DNA from: Vesta saturnalis
Taxonomy: Eukaryota; Arthropoda; Insecta; Coleoptera; Lampyridae
DNA length: 64,000 bases
Assembly: GCA_036346205.1 (NCBI GenBank)
Contig: JARFJB010000921.1
Location: forward strand, 330,001 to 394,000
Reading direction: 5' to 3'
A program made the position numbers and the translations under genes. This document shows positions 1 through 12,714 of the stretch, one piece after another. Under the pieces are notes generated by a model. It did not search any database. It was not told the origin of the DNA and saw nothing but the letters and a program-made list of their open reading frames with translations. The first letter of the stretch is position 1. Every line of letters starts with the position of its first letter.

Positions 1-545
1 GAAAAGTACGCTATGAAAGATACGGGTATACGAAGGAAGAAGTGGAGAGGTTAAGAAGGGAAGGTGTGAGAGAGGACATATTAAGAAGGTACAGGGATGG
101 AGAAAGGTCCATCCAGGAAAGTATAATGTAAGCTATAGGAACATTAAGGGAGATAGGATACCGGGATATTTGAAAGGGAAAGGAAGGAGAGAAAGAAAGA
201 AAATAACAGCGAGATTTAGATGTGGAAACGAAGGAGGGGAAACAGATTTTGGAAAGGGGATGAAGATATAGGTTGTGTGGGGAATATATAGAGACGATCA
301 AATATAATCTGAAAGAATTCATGGAGTTAAAGGAAGAGGAGAGGGCAGCAGAAGAAATACTAGAAGAAAAAGGAAGGAGAGCGGACTGGATAGACGAATA
401 GGAGACAGATAGGGGGAGAGGGGACAATATGGAAGAAGAAGTGTAGGAAAAGATGTCAATATACGTAAATAAGAGATGAAAATGTAAAAAAATAAACACG
501 AATACTTTGCAAGATTGAGTAAATAAATGAGCAAATAAAGATAAA
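1..545 (+). pseudogene. 3' end of an R1/I-like LINE (non-LTR retrotransposon)
   Basis: Plus-strand translation around 176-235 reads RKKITARFRCGNEGG, which matches the C-terminal region of the LINE at the other window edge (minus strand near 60800, ERMIARFRCGNEERG). The downstream Cys-rich segment and the RKRKESGLD stretch also correspond. Only the C-terminus and 3' UTR are inside the window, and in-frame stops interrupt the coding. An AT-rich tail with AATAAA-like strings follows at 490-545. In related families this region follows the reverse transcriptase and carries a Cys/His knuckle. This copy is dead. The exact 3' boundary is not visible. Confidence 0.65.
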
Positions 546-851
546 CTTATGTAACCTTCATTATTAGTTTTTAAGCTGAAGAGATATCACGTTTATAGTA
601 CAGAGTTTGTTAAAACTATACAGGGGTCGTCTCTTCTTTTCCATGATGTTATTGATTGTGTTTCATAGGTTTTTGCCTTGAAATTTCGGTTTACAAAGAC
701 AAAAAACCAATGCGGTGCGACTAAGGGCTTAGTTCACGTTTAGCAGCCCCCTTTAAACAGGAAACCCCTTAACACTTCTCACTTAAAGGTTACTTACTTT
801 GTTGAAGAACGGGTTGGTTGGTTTTAACAAAAGTAGACCACTTAAAAAAAT
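546..851. other. Unassigned AT-rich spacer
   Basis: No reading frame, RNA gene or repeat recognised here. A more GC-rich patch lies near 720-780. Confidence 0.5.
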
Positions 852-1066
852 TTATTATAAGTATTGTTATGAACGACTAAATTATTATTATTAATTTTAT
901 TAAATACATAAATAAAAAGTTTACCTCGAGAAGGATTTGAACCTATCGAGATTCAAGCCCCAATCGGTGTAAATTTTGTCTCTATGTACATAGAACTGAT
1001 GTAAATATATTTAGAATTTGCATCAGTTCTACATACACAAAGACAAAGTTATTTTAAAAGCTGGCA
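852..1066 (-). mobile_element. SINE-like repeat with hairpin and truncated tRNA head, copy 3
   Basis: Read on the minus strand this matches the repeats at 16.3 and 16.7 kb: an inverted-repeat hairpin (about 968-1060), then a conserved GATTGGGGCTTGAA block, then the T-arm and 3' acceptor of the tRNA-like head, then the AT-rich tail with the GAACTTATGCG-like motif mirrored near 870. The D-arm and anticodon arm are deleted. The B-box-like string GGTTCAAATCC is better preserved than in the other copies, so this copy helps define the ancestral head. Confidence 0.6.
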
Positions 1067-1624
1067 TTGTCTTGCGTTTGCGCAAATGTGTTGCTGACCT
1101 GAATTGACTGCAAGAGAACTTTACAAATATCTCGTTTGGTACAGCCAAGGCTAACGTTAAGGTTTCATGACAAATACAATAACTGAATGACCAGCCGTAC
1201 ATTAGAAAATCGTAATAATTCCAAAATTTTCATATCATGGTTATACATGTTCGAACTTGAAACTCCACTAGATTCAGAATTATATGATTCATTGATCGGA
1301 AACCAAACAAACTTAAGTGCAAATCTCCTACTCACATAATATCAAATAAAAGAAAATCACAAATATCCATATATACATTGTTCATCAACAACTTGACTTG
1401 GCTTTATTGGATCGAATCGCGTAGATGAGTGTTTGTATGGATAGTAATGCTGAAATATTTACATGCTAGGCAAACCTGAAATGGACCTCGTTGGTGGAAT
1501 TGAAGTCACTGGACAGTGAGTTGCTAGCGGTAGCATACAGAATTGTCAATGGTGTTCGTAGTCATGTGTGATAGGTCCTAGTAGCTTAAGCAACGCTATT
1601 TTTGGAAATTTAAGTCCATACAGA
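1067..1624. other. Unassigned AT-rich spacer
   Basis: No coding or structural feature recognised between the SINE-like repeat and the mariner-like element. Confidence 0.5.
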
Positions 1625-1626
1625 TA

Positions 1627-3956
1627 CACTGTGTCCAAGATAAGGATTCTCACTATGGGGATCTCCGAAATGGTAATATACAGATACAACTCCGGTTGAA
1701 TGGAAAAAAAATTGTGTAACTAGAGGACCAATAAAATGACACAAAAAAATCGATGGTGTGATTTTTTGTTTTTAAGACATTTGAAAAAGTTTTAATTTTC
1801 GAAATTTCTATTTTATTTTTTCCTGGCGTTATTATAAATGCTAACGCAAAAATACAAACACTTTGGCAACTTGTTACGAGATTTAACGTGGCATAGACAG
1901 TTTTTCAATCAAAAGTTTCCTATTTTTATAGCCATCAACTTATTTCTTTAAGATACGGTCCTGATATTTTGAAAACTGATTTTGAAATATTTTTTTATTA
2001 CAAATTCAACAATGTAGCATATTTGATGGTCTGAATCTTTTATGGACCATCATTACGAAATCTTTTAATATAGACCTACATTTTCAAGAAGTTGATGCAG
2101 TAACTTTCCCGTATGATTATTACACACCATAATAAAGTTTCGTAATATTAGAAGTTAACATCAACCAACAAATTGACGGTAAAAGGAAAAACTTCCAATT
2201 CCTATTGTTTTTAATGTAAATTAAAGTAAGAATTACTTATAAGTTACAAATAACACCGTCTTCCAGTTGTATTCAAAAGATTGCGAAGCATTTGAGGCGT
2301 AATACTTTCAAGTGCATCGGTAACCAAGTTCCGCAATTGATTGTCATTTTCAATATTGTATCGGTAAATATAATTTTTGACATATTCCCAGAGAAAAAAG
2401 TTCAGAGGTGTTATATCGGGGGATCGCGCAAGCCATCTTACTCTCGAATATGTTCCAATCCATCTTGCCGATAAATATTCCTGGACGGCTCTGGAATTAT
2501 GTGCCGGAGCACCTTCTTGTAAAAACCAATAATCTTCAATATCAGCGTGAGGTAAGTCAGCTAAATTTTCTTATAAATTTTGGTAGCGTTCAGAATTTAA
2601 AGATACGTTATAGAAAAATGGACCTATTATTCGCATTCCGAATATTGCAGCCCACATATTAAACCGAAACGGTGTTATTGTCTGCGCACTTTATAAACTC
2701 TGGGATTTTATTTCGCCCAATAGTGAGCATTTTTTCTGCTGAAAATTCCATTTCACCTGACTTTCATTCGACCAAATTATTTTATACGAAAATTGCTCAG
2801 TATCTGCACATTGCTTGGTATACCATTACAGAACTCTCTGCATCTCGCTGATCCCTGGTCGAAGTCCCTGACGAATTCTAAATTTAAATGGACGTATTTA
2901 TGTTTTTGGGAAATGAAATGAGCAGCAGAATGGGCCACTCTAATAGTTTGTTCAATGTGTCGTGTACCACCACGTTCTTTTAAATTGACTGACAAGTTTG
3001 TAAATGAGGTTTTGTGAGGCTGCATTTTGTTGACATAGTATGTAATAAGATAGCATATCATATTTTTCAACATTGCCCCATACTTTTTTGATAATAACTA
3101 CCACGAATTCACTAATTCAGAGTTAAATACTAGTACCAGCTAAATACAAAATTGTACAATACAAAATGATGACAGGTACCGAATAACTTCAAAGCCGTTT
3201 ATTTTTGTTTTTTCAAAGTCGCTTGTTTTTATTTATTCTAATTAAGAACGCGATGTCGCAGATAGAACTGTAAGATATCAGCTTGGAAAAATCAATTTTT
3301 TTTTGGAAATTATAGATATGTATTTTAGCAGTTTAATAATGATCATTTAAATAGGCAACCTTAATGTGAATTTTACAAGCATTTAGTTGTTTGTGTTAAG
3401 TTGCATAATTAACAATTTTTTATTTTAGCACTTTTCCTTATGTTATAAAATAGGAAACAGAAAGGAAAGTTAACTAAATAAACTTTTTTGAAAATGCAGG
3501 TGTGTATTCAAAAATTTCGGGATGGTGGTCCATAAGAGGTTCAAAACGCGATCAGACCATCAAACGTGATTCCATGCTGAATTTGTAATAAAAAATCTTT
3601 CAAAATCAGTTTTCAAAATATCCGGACCGTATTTAAAAAAATAAGTTGATGATGGCTATAGAAATAGGAAACGTCCGATTGAAAAACTGACTATGCCACG
3701 TTAAAGCCCGTAACAAGTTGCCGTGAAGAACTTTTTGTATTTTTACTCTAGTATTTATAATGCCAGAAAAAAATATAATAGAAATTTAAAAAATTGAAAT
3801 TTTTCAAATATCTCAAAAACAAGAAATCACACCATCGATTTTTCGCGTCATTTTATTGGTACTCTAATTACACAACTTTTTTCCCCAGTTAACCGGAGTT
3901 GATCTATTACCATTTCGGAGATCCCCATAGTGAGAGTCATTATATTGGGCACAGTG
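1627..3956. mobile_element. Tc1/mariner-like element, DD41D type, inactive (element 1)
   Basis: The ends are CACTGTGTCCAAGATAAGG at 1627 and, inverted, CACTGTGCCCAATATAATG at 3956, flanked by TA on both sides (1625-1626 and 3957-3958). This is the target duplication of the Tc1/mariner superfamily. The TIRs are long, about 1627-2090 and 3482-3956; the block CTCACTATGGGGATCTCCG is shared exactly. A decayed transposase lies inside on the minus strand. The terminal GGGGATCTC block is also shared with the element at 57068-59409, so the two are related. Confidence 0.85.
2240..3073 (-). pseudogene. Decayed DD41D transposase of element 1
   Basis: Minus-strand fragments match the transposase at 57616-58659 in order: the N-terminal helix-turn-helix part (MQPHKTSFTNLSVNLKERG), a middle part (NAHYWAK-like, then GMRIIGPFFYNVSLNSERYQ), and the catalytic C-terminal part ending ITPQMLRNLL. 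Frameshifts and stops separate them. The second and third catalytic Asp positions are both changed: the usual HDG is QEG (WFLQEGAPAHN) and the usual TPLDFF is TPLNFF. The gene therefore could not encode an active DDE nuclease even if the frame were open. Confidence 0.8.
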
Positions 3957-3958
3957 TA

Positions 3959-6900
3959 TAGTATGCATGAGCCTTACAGATTCTTTTTTCATTTTAAAGT
4001 ACTTTAACCGTTTTGGGGAAAAGTGACGTTCAACCGGTTTGTATTACCAAGATCTCGTTCGATATTTTTGTGACTAATAAATCAAAGATTTTAATTTAAG
4101 GTACGTAAATCTGTAAATTAGGACGTCGCGTACATTATTTAAACTGTTGATAACGAACACGATATTGTACTGGTAGAAAAAAAAATTTAGAGGTCTTTTG
4201 GGGGGTGACGCCGTTTTGTCTACTTGGCGTCTATTAAAAAATTCACACTTAAGGAAACAGGATGCTGGAAATTTTACTGTATTTTTACAAACTTACATTG
4301 TAACCCCGAGTATGGAGATAGCGCGCTTTGTTGATGCCTCTATACCTAATAAACACATGTTGACCATGCACAGTTACAAACTTTTTATAGAGGGCTCTTC
4401 CTAATCCACGTGCGCCTTGGTTTTAAACGAATTATGGTACTGCTGGTCGCTTATGCTTTTGGAAAGTTCCTTGTGTTTTTGTTTTTGCTCAAGCTAACCT
4501 GCTGGGACGCAGTCTATATCTGAATGTCTAACATTGTTAGTTGATTCTTTTTGCTTTGATTATTAAATTTTTACTACACAGGAAAGTAGTTTTCATAAAT
4601 ATATTTTTTTGGTAACGTTATTGCAGGACTCGGCGGGAACAAATATTTTTTATTATACTAGTACTTATTTGGTGATTTGTTGTTCTGAAGCCTGTTAAAT
4701 GGACAATTATTTCAGCTGTACCATATCATATTTTTGACATCTTTTATTTGTGAGGTTCCTTGTTCAGTTCGGCTGATGTTTAAAAAAATAGAGACTTGTG
4801 CAAAATGACCACCGTCTCTTTATTTTATGTGTGTTATCACGTGTGCTTAATTAACTTGTACTACCTCGGGTCGACGTTATTTTTCTTATTTTAATTGTAA
4901 CCACCGCAGTATCGATGCCTTTGACGGTTTCTTGCTTTCAAACTTGATAATACCAAAGAAGTGGTGCCCTTTTTAATTGTTTGTGGGTTTTCTAAGCCAA
5001 ACACATCTAAGTACTTTCCACATCGATTAAGCTATCGGTTATCTTAAAGGGGGCCACGTCACCCCTTACTTAGGCATAGATACGTTTGTGCACGTGACAA
5101 TTTACATGTGTTGTTTTTGTCACTGCATCAATTCCAGTTTTTCTGAAACTAATCTAACGACTTTGATTAAAATTGATATACTATTACAATAGGACATAAA
5201 CCACCATAGGCGATATATCTTTGAAAACTTGTCCAACCTTTCCTGTTAGGTTACATTTTTTGATGCAATAGGAAAACGGTTGCGACTTTGATAACAATTG
5301 ATATTGGACACCAAGAAGAATCTCTTGTAACACTGGATAAACAATTATTTAGTAACTTTATGAGGATGTCACGTGTTGCCGTAGATTTTCTTCGAATACT
5401 AGAATGTTTATAATGTTGCGTGTAGAAGTTTCAATTAAAACGTTGTTACCGAGAATTGCTATCTTAAGGTTTGTTACCGCAGTTTCGAAAGGAATTAAAT
5501 TTCGTTGAGGATGAAGTGAGTTGTTATGAAACATAATATGGGTGGGTATAAATTTGTTTGTTACCGTGGCTGATAACGAAAGGTTCAGTCGCGTTTAAAT
5601 GATTATGCATTTTTTCAAGTTTACCAGTTCGCTTATGTATTGAATTATTGTAGGTGAGAGTACAAAAAATTTGTTTGAGTAACAGGGTCTCTTATTGAAA
5701 AAGATGATGTATGCGCATCAATTGTAGATATCAAGACTGGTTTTTTCCTCGGAAATGTCGATTTGGCAATTCTAGTGTGGAGGATCTCTATGCGACGATT
5801 AAAGTGATCACGTTATCTTGTGGGGAAAGGGAGTTTTGTTTTTTGTTTAGTTAGTTAAAGTTGGCTGTTAAGAGAGGTTGGAATAAAAAATTAATAATAG
5901 GGTGTGGCAGTTGATATTAATAAATTCACCCCTAATATTACTTATACTCCTAATAATAAATAGAAATGTGCCTTCAGCTTAGCCAGTGATTAATCGGGTC
6001 CATGTTCTTAAACTTTGATTTCCTTTAATTAGAAAATGTGTGTGTGTGGTTAGATATGTTCGCTTTACAAAAAAATGTAACTTCAACCTGTAAATAAATG
6101 TTAAAATACCTCGGACGCCAACTTATTTTATGGAAAACAAGTAAACCGTAGATGCAATGAATGTAAAATTGAAAACAATAACAAGGTTCATTATAAAATC
6201 TTTAAAACAGGTTATAAATTATAAAATCTTAATTCTAATGTTAGTAACTTAAAAAATACTTTATACGAATAATTAGAACTAAAATACTTGTTTTACTTTA
6301 AAATTTTGGTTATCACTGGTGTACTGTTACTGATAAGATGTGCTGACGAAGCCACGCTTTCAATTTTGGTTGTGCAATTAATCTTGAAATGGAAATATAA
6401 TAAGAGTTTTGATATTCGTTGATCTCAAATGAATAAATTATGTTACAAAAAGCCAAACTTGGTAGATTTAAATGGGTTAATGTACCATTTATTTATAATT
6501 CATTGCATAGCAACAACTTCTATTGCGTCATCCTCGTTAAATTGAAACGTAATAATACCATGAAATTACGTAATAGGAAAATGTAACGTAATAAAAGTAA
6601 AAATAACAGTAAAAATAAAAGTGCCTAAAAAGGATAAATATAATAGACAAAGAAAAATAGGTTTAGTAAACTCTTACCGTAAATTTTACGACACCTTTTA
6701 ATAAAAATACTCAAGAACAAAATGGACGCTGTTTTCTTTCATTAGCCTAACTACAACGACTTAAAAAAATAAATGCCTGCGCATGAACTCAATGTGCAAG
6801 TGAAATGCGCGTACTACCCCACTTTAAAATATCTACACGAATACTTTTCAGCCACTAAGGTATGCAATTTACATGACACAAAGTGAACGAAGTTGCCTAA

Positions 6901-7284
6901 ATGATGGTAGGTATATTTTAATACAACTCAAAAGGGTTTGTTACAAGGTCGAACGCTGTGAAGCAAGCTTTAGTTGCACTGAGTTTACCTACGCACTACC
7001 CGGGTTACTTGAAGCCAGCGTGAGGGAATTTTCCCGTTTACCGTATGTGGATCTTAACAAGTATTCTGCCATCCTGGGGTCCTTTTTATGTTGTTTTTCG
7101 TTGGCCAGAAGTGATATTTTCGTGTTCATTGAAGACGATTAGTATTTATTTTAGTGCTGTTTCTACATTTTTTTTATTAAAGTCGCAATTATCGGATTCT
7201 AATATCGTAGAGGTTACTAAATTGAATTGTGCATCGAGCAATTGCCCCGTGGCTACAGGTGTTGAGATAGATAAAAGTTTGCTG
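3959..7284. other. Long AT-rich stretch without recognisable genes
   Basis: Short ORFs occur (68 codons at 4198-4404, 89 codons at 6873-7142), but they lack recognisable domains, splice context or codon bias. Nothing here supports a gene. Some moderately GC-rich patches (4195-4330, 4860-5070) could be old repeats. Confidence 0.45.

Positions 7285-7331
<47 letters not shown>
7285..7331. repeat. (TA)n microsatellite
   Basis: An uninterrupted TA dinucleotide run of about 45 bases. Similar runs flank the mariner at 20999-23922 and lie at the LINE tail at 60.48 kb. Confidence 0.97.
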
Positions 7332-7333
<2 letters not shown>

Positions 7334-10300
7334 AGATAATAAAGTTTATGTAGATAAAAGACAAAGAATATTTTGTAAATAAATTAATGTTTGTGTATAT
7401 AGATTAAACTAGATGAACGAGTTATTAAATCACCTGGTTTTGGCTTAAATATTTTCACCTCTAAATTCGTGTAAATATAATTTAAAAATAGTCGGATAGT
7501 TCTAATTTGACGACAGTAAAGTTGATGTACTAGAAGGCTGTATCAAGGAGATTGAAGAGTTCTGGTATCCGTCGATCAATTACCAAAGGATCAATTGAAC
7601 GAATATTGCCTTTACCGCTGTGAGAAGCAAAGGAAGAATTTAGATTGAGCATTTTGTGCGAATTAAGGTAATTACTGACGGTAACATACGTGATTTCATT
7701 CCTTCTTTATGACGTAATTATTTACGTAGCATTAAATTGAAAAGATAAGATATTGTGATACGTTGAAGCTATTTGGTGGTACATTATTTTCTTATGGAAA
7801 TTTTTTATTTACACAACACAGCATCAAAGTTTATTTATTCATTTTTTATGATTTTGATGAAAGCTTTTAACGTAGTAATTTATGACAGTTTTCTCTATTA
7901 GATTATTTGCTACTTATTCGTTTTTTTATAATTTTATTTTAAGATATAAAGTTGCATTAATGTTTAACGTAAAATCTGTGTAAATAAGGCTAATCACATA
8001 TCAGCTGGATCCTTTTATTGTGATTAGGTGCAAATATTTTGAATCTTTACAGGAAGCGCCGGATCAAGGCTTTTAATTTTCTGATTCACCTGGGTTTTAT
8101 GCGACGTAAGCCAAGCAATTTTTTGTTTGTTCTGAACTTAGCTGTGGAATACTCGCATGTAGGTATTTACACCCTGACATTTTCGATTAAAAAGAGACTG
8201 GCGCTTATTTAATTATTATAATTAATTCATGACTTTCCCCTATTGTGTCACATATCCTAATCACGAAATTAACAACTTGCCCACGTCCTTTATTCCATTG
8301 AGCTACCAACTTTTTCCTTATCTGTTACTTCCCATTCTACATCCATTTACGCCCGTAATAAGAGTTGTGCGGATATTGGATACCCATTAGTTTTTGTACT
8401 TTTTATTGAAAAATAAAGTTAGTATCGTACAAGAAATCATTGTGGCAGCGTATCGCAGGTTCGCCCTCTGGACGAAAATATTCATAACTAAGTGGGTCCC
8501 GGTGACAACCAACAACAATAACGTGTGATGTGCGAATTACAGTAATATTATCAAGGGGAATATTCAAACAAGGTAATCACTACAATGTTGTCAGTAATTC
8601 CAAAATTGTGTCCGAGTAAAGAAATTACTCCAAAAAAACATAGATTACGGTAATATTACAGCTCAGTTGTGAGGACTCAGACATTCAACCAATGTTTCAA
8701 AGCTCAAATCCACGATATTTTGAAACACATTGTAGAAACTTCGCGCGATAACTCAGAAATGTTTAATTATTCATGAAAGTGCGAAAAACTACTGATAATT
8801 ATGAAATCAAACATATTTTTATCGCCATAAACACTCCGCTGGTACACATCTAATGCTACGCCTTTCAAAAGTTATTATTCTGTTTTTATTCACACTTTCA
8901 CTTAAATACTTCTTAAACTTCTTAAATAATTCTTGTTTTAACATTTCTTTTTTTAATTTTCTATTAGCGTTTTTTTATAAATGAATTAATTAAATTACGC
9001 CTTTTCCTGTTTATAAACAAATATTAATACGCATAAAAAATAATTTCGTAAACGTGGTAATCAGATAAGGAAGCAAAAAAAAAATTGCTAAGATTTAGAA
9101 TTTATTAGTTGAACGTGCTTATAGTCGAATTCCAAAGATAATTAAAATAGACGATGTTGATTGGTAAACTCGAAACTCGAGTTAATGTATTTTCTCTTTG
9201 CACTTTACGAAGAATGGTAATTTTAAGAGCGTCAAAAAAATTAATTGAAGAGAGTTTTATTTATGGATCAAAATAACCTGTAGTATATTAAATTGTAATT
9301 AACAATAATAGGCGAATGAAGTACTAAGTCATTTCATATTTATTATGGTATTTAGTGTAATCACAGTACGAAATTACTAATTATGATTATTTATTCATAC
9401 AAAAAGAGACATTTAATTAATTTAGATTAATTAATATTCTGGTGTTTAATGTTTGGTGGAAAGCAGATTTTGCGGTTAAGATGTTCACTTATTTTTTAGG
9501 ATTCTATAATAATAATTTAAAAGAACTTCTACTAAATTCAACAATATTGAGATTTGTGTTATATGAAAGCTAGTTTAATATTATTGATATAAATAAATAT
9601 TGAATTTAGTAAAATTCATGTTAAATTACTAATTAAGACTTTTATTCAATTAATTCGTGATGATACAATAACTTAAACCTTTGGTTATATACACTGTGTC
9701 CCAAATTTGGCTTACACGTATTGCTATCTCGGAAGACGTTTTAGCTACAGGATTGGTTAAATCAGGAAAGTTACAGAAAAGCTTTATATCAATATCAAAA
9801 CAATATATAAGTAAAATAACAACACATAGGTATGGTAACAAATTAAGGTAAAAACAGCAAACTTGATGAAACTTATAATTAAGTATCTGTTAAAAGTGAA
9901 TCTATAAGATCAACCTAATCGTATGTTAGCAAACGAACTAAACCACGTTGCCACGTGTCTAACCTACCACGTGACATAAAATTGGAAGAAGTTATTTAGC
10001 TCCATATGTAACTCAGTCAATCGGTCCTGAGACCGCAGAGCATTTGGATAGCGTTGGGGTTTTGAAGCGTTGATAAAGTGCAAATAGGTGATTAGGTTAG
10101 TGAGAAAGCAAGGAAAAAATGTATACAGAAAGATAGGGAGAACAGACAAAAAATAGGCGCCACAAGTTTTAAAGAAAGAAAAATACATCATTATTTCTTG
10201 AGAGAGAAACCATGTAAAGCTTGACCCAGGAAACAACAGGACTAGCAAATAAACGAAAGTTCCCTTAGTAAGCGGAATTTATTCATAAATTTCCAAACAT

Positions 10301-11640
10301 TGGATGATATATGTATAGATTAACATATATAATAATAACACCAAATAAGACTATTGACATGTTTTATTTTTACACGCACTATATAAATGACTAACTTTCC
10401 CCGGATTAAACAAACGTGCATGCATATTAAACATGCATTTTTCCTCAAAAACAGTGCTAGGTATAAATTTATTCGAATATCACCATAAGAATTAAAAACT
10501 TCGTAAGGAAACCCAGATAGCAATATTAATACTGGCGAGGGAAAGTCGCGATATTTTATTTGTAATAACCTCAATTTTAATAATTAATCTATACCAATAA
10601 AAGAACGTAATACACCTCCCGGGTTCGTTGAAAGATCTTTCATAACGTAAACCAGCAATAGTTGACTTCAGAAGGGTAACAATGCAACTTGGCTTTCGTT
10701 TTACAATATCAAAACACAACCCCCCTTTAATAACCCCAGCTTCAATGATCTATGTAGTCGGAGAAGCTTGTTCAGTTCACTACATTAATCCTAGCATGCA
10801 TGTAAGTACGAGTAACTAATCAATTAAAATTAGATTCTAATGATCTGAACACTCTTATCCACAATGAATGAAAATTTGTACTTAAAAACTAACAAACATA
10901 ATTTAAAATAACACGGAGTCCCGCGCTAACATTTCACCTAGATACAATAATGATACGAACCATACAACCGGTATAAACACAATGCTTTGAGTTTCTGTTA
11001 CTGCGTACGGTAGCGTAAATAGTAGCCAAAATAGTACCAAAGATGGATGCTAAATGCTAACACAACACTGGGTGTTTTATATAATAGTTTTTGTAATACG
11101 GTTAATTTAAATGCACTTACTCTTTGTAGAGGCTGTAGTAATATCTGGTGAAGGCAGCGTATAACGTATAACAGGTCAGGAAGCAAACTTAGTAATACAA
11201 TGTTTATTAGTACATGCGATAATCTCGTTCGCATTGTGTACAACAAACTATTTTAATAATACATTCCGACCGCTAACATATGTGCAAGAGGCAACCGACT
11301 TCTGTAAATTTTGAGGTATAACTAGCTAACAGTGTCCATAATTATGAATTAAAACATTCTGTAGAATAAGTATTTTTTGTTAGTAGGAACTGTCAAAATT
11401 TACATCAATCGTTCCGTTATTTCACAAATAATAGTTTTAGCATGACGAAATAAGTATTAAGTCATTAATTGATTTAATATTAATTAAAACGACTTTTGAC
11501 GCTTGTTCCTCACCACAGGAAACCTGGGAATGCCAACGGGGGTCTGGCACAATTCATCGTCGCCGTTTCGCCATCGCCGATTCGCCGTCGAGACTGTTGG
11601 CCGTTGTTCAAATTAGCCGCACAAATCGTGCTTTTCGATG
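7332..11640. other. Long AT-rich stretch, no genes recognised
   Basis: No ORF with a recognisable family. Near 9692 the string TACACTGTGTCCCAAATTTGG, followed by ATCTCGGAA, resembles the terminus of the DD41D elements in this window and may be a solo end or a MITE relic; no partner end was found nearby. A GC-rich patch of CGCCG/CGCCAT motifs lies at 11545-11600. Confidence 0.4.
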
Positions 11641-11885
11641 TGCTATTATATTTCTCGTATGATAATGAAGGTTTTTATTTTAACAGACTTTCTATGAGTT
11701 GATAATGAGTGTCTACTTAAAAATGTGTTTTTATAAGATTATAATGAAGGTGTTTACTTTAAATAGACTTTCTATGATATGACGAGTATCTGCTTAAAAA
11801 TGTGTTTTTGTGAGATTATAATGAAGGTCTTTACTTTAAATAGACTTTCTATTAGTTGATAATCAGTGTCTACTTAAAATTGGGG
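11641..11885. repeat. Minisatellite, about three ~80-bp units
   Basis: Three tandem units contain TAATGAAGGT, then TAGACTTTCTAT, then a TCTACTTAAAA-type motif, starting near 11658, 11738 and 11816. The units differ by point changes and small indels. Confidence 0.8.
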
Positions 11886-12467
11886 CTTAGCACATAATTA
11901 CAATATGTTGGTCAATTTATAGGTAATATGTAGATATTATTCTATTTTACCTATTAAAACGTTTTAGTATTTTTTTACATAATGCATTCATTTTCCGTGT
12001 TGTTGGCGTACCAACAAATTAATTTTATATATTCGCCTAAATCATGTCCCGACGGCGAACCGCTCCTACGGCGAATTTGACCAACGGTTAACTGTCGCTA
12101 CGATGAATTGGCGACGGCGACGGCGAATAGGGTCTCACTGATTTATGTACGTAGAAAAATCTGATTTGTGTGAATGAGTATGAGGTAAAGAGTAGTTAAA
12201 CTTGATTAATATAATTCAAGTTAATAGATACTCGCTCAATAAGTACATATTTAATTTATGTTGATGGAAGTAGTAAAATAGTTGCTACTGATCACCGCTT
12301 CTATTTAAACCGTAATCATTGAAATGTAAATAAATTAATAGAGCTCGTAGTTATTAAGAATCATTCATCTTTCATCAATCACTGGTGAAGGATTTTGTTT
12401 GTCAAGGGGACCTGTGACCTTTGTTAATTTCCGTGTCCGCCGCCCGTCCGAATTAGTTTTGTTTTAG

Positions 12468-12684
12468 GTACATCTTCTACCACAGGATAAGACCCGGAAT
12501 ATTTTCCTCTGCTGTAGTACCTGTAGCAGCTCTTTGGAAACCGCATACGTTCAGAATAGGACCCAAAGACCGCCTGGACATTATTCTATCTTTGACTGGC
12601 GCCGAAATCCGTTACCAACCCCTGGAGCAAACAACCGTTTTCCGCAAAACCGCCCAAGAGTGGTTATACCAAGTCATAAAATAA
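12468..12684 (+). CDS. Putative terminal exon of an unidentified gene
   Basis: An acceptor-like sequence (TTTTGTTTTAG) ends at 12467; an open frame then runs to TAA at 12682-12684. It contains FSSAVVPVAALWKPHTFRIG near its start and ends TAQEWLYQVIK. The base composition is richer in G+C than the flanks, and an AATAAA follows 24 bases after the stop. An alternative acceptor (ACCACAG) ends at 12485. I do not recognise the family. It could be a real host last exon, a processed relic or chance. No upstream exon is identified in the 4 kb to the left. Confidence 0.35.
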
Positions 12685-12708
12685 TTAACGTAGCTTATAC
12701 CTATTTTA

Positions 12709-12714
12709 AATAAA
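12709..12714 (+). promoter_or_regulatory. Polyadenylation signal AATAAA after the putative terminal exon
   Basis: Canonical AATAAA lies 24 bases past the TAA of the 12468-12684 frame. In an AT-rich window the motif is common, so its weight comes only from its position. Confidence 0.35.

Noticed and set aside
11..534. Minus-strand Ser/Leu-rich ORFs at the left edge
   Set aside because: Antisense shadow of the plus-strand LINE 3' end, the same artefact as at 60-63 kb.
4198..4404. 68-codon ORF, and the 89-codon ORF at 6873-7142
   Set aside because: No recognisable domain, no splice or promoter context; such lengths are expected by chance.
7146..7364. ORF rich in Tyr-Ile repeats, and similar frames at 20799-21011 and 23831-24034
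   Set aside because: They are translations of TA microsatellites, not genes.
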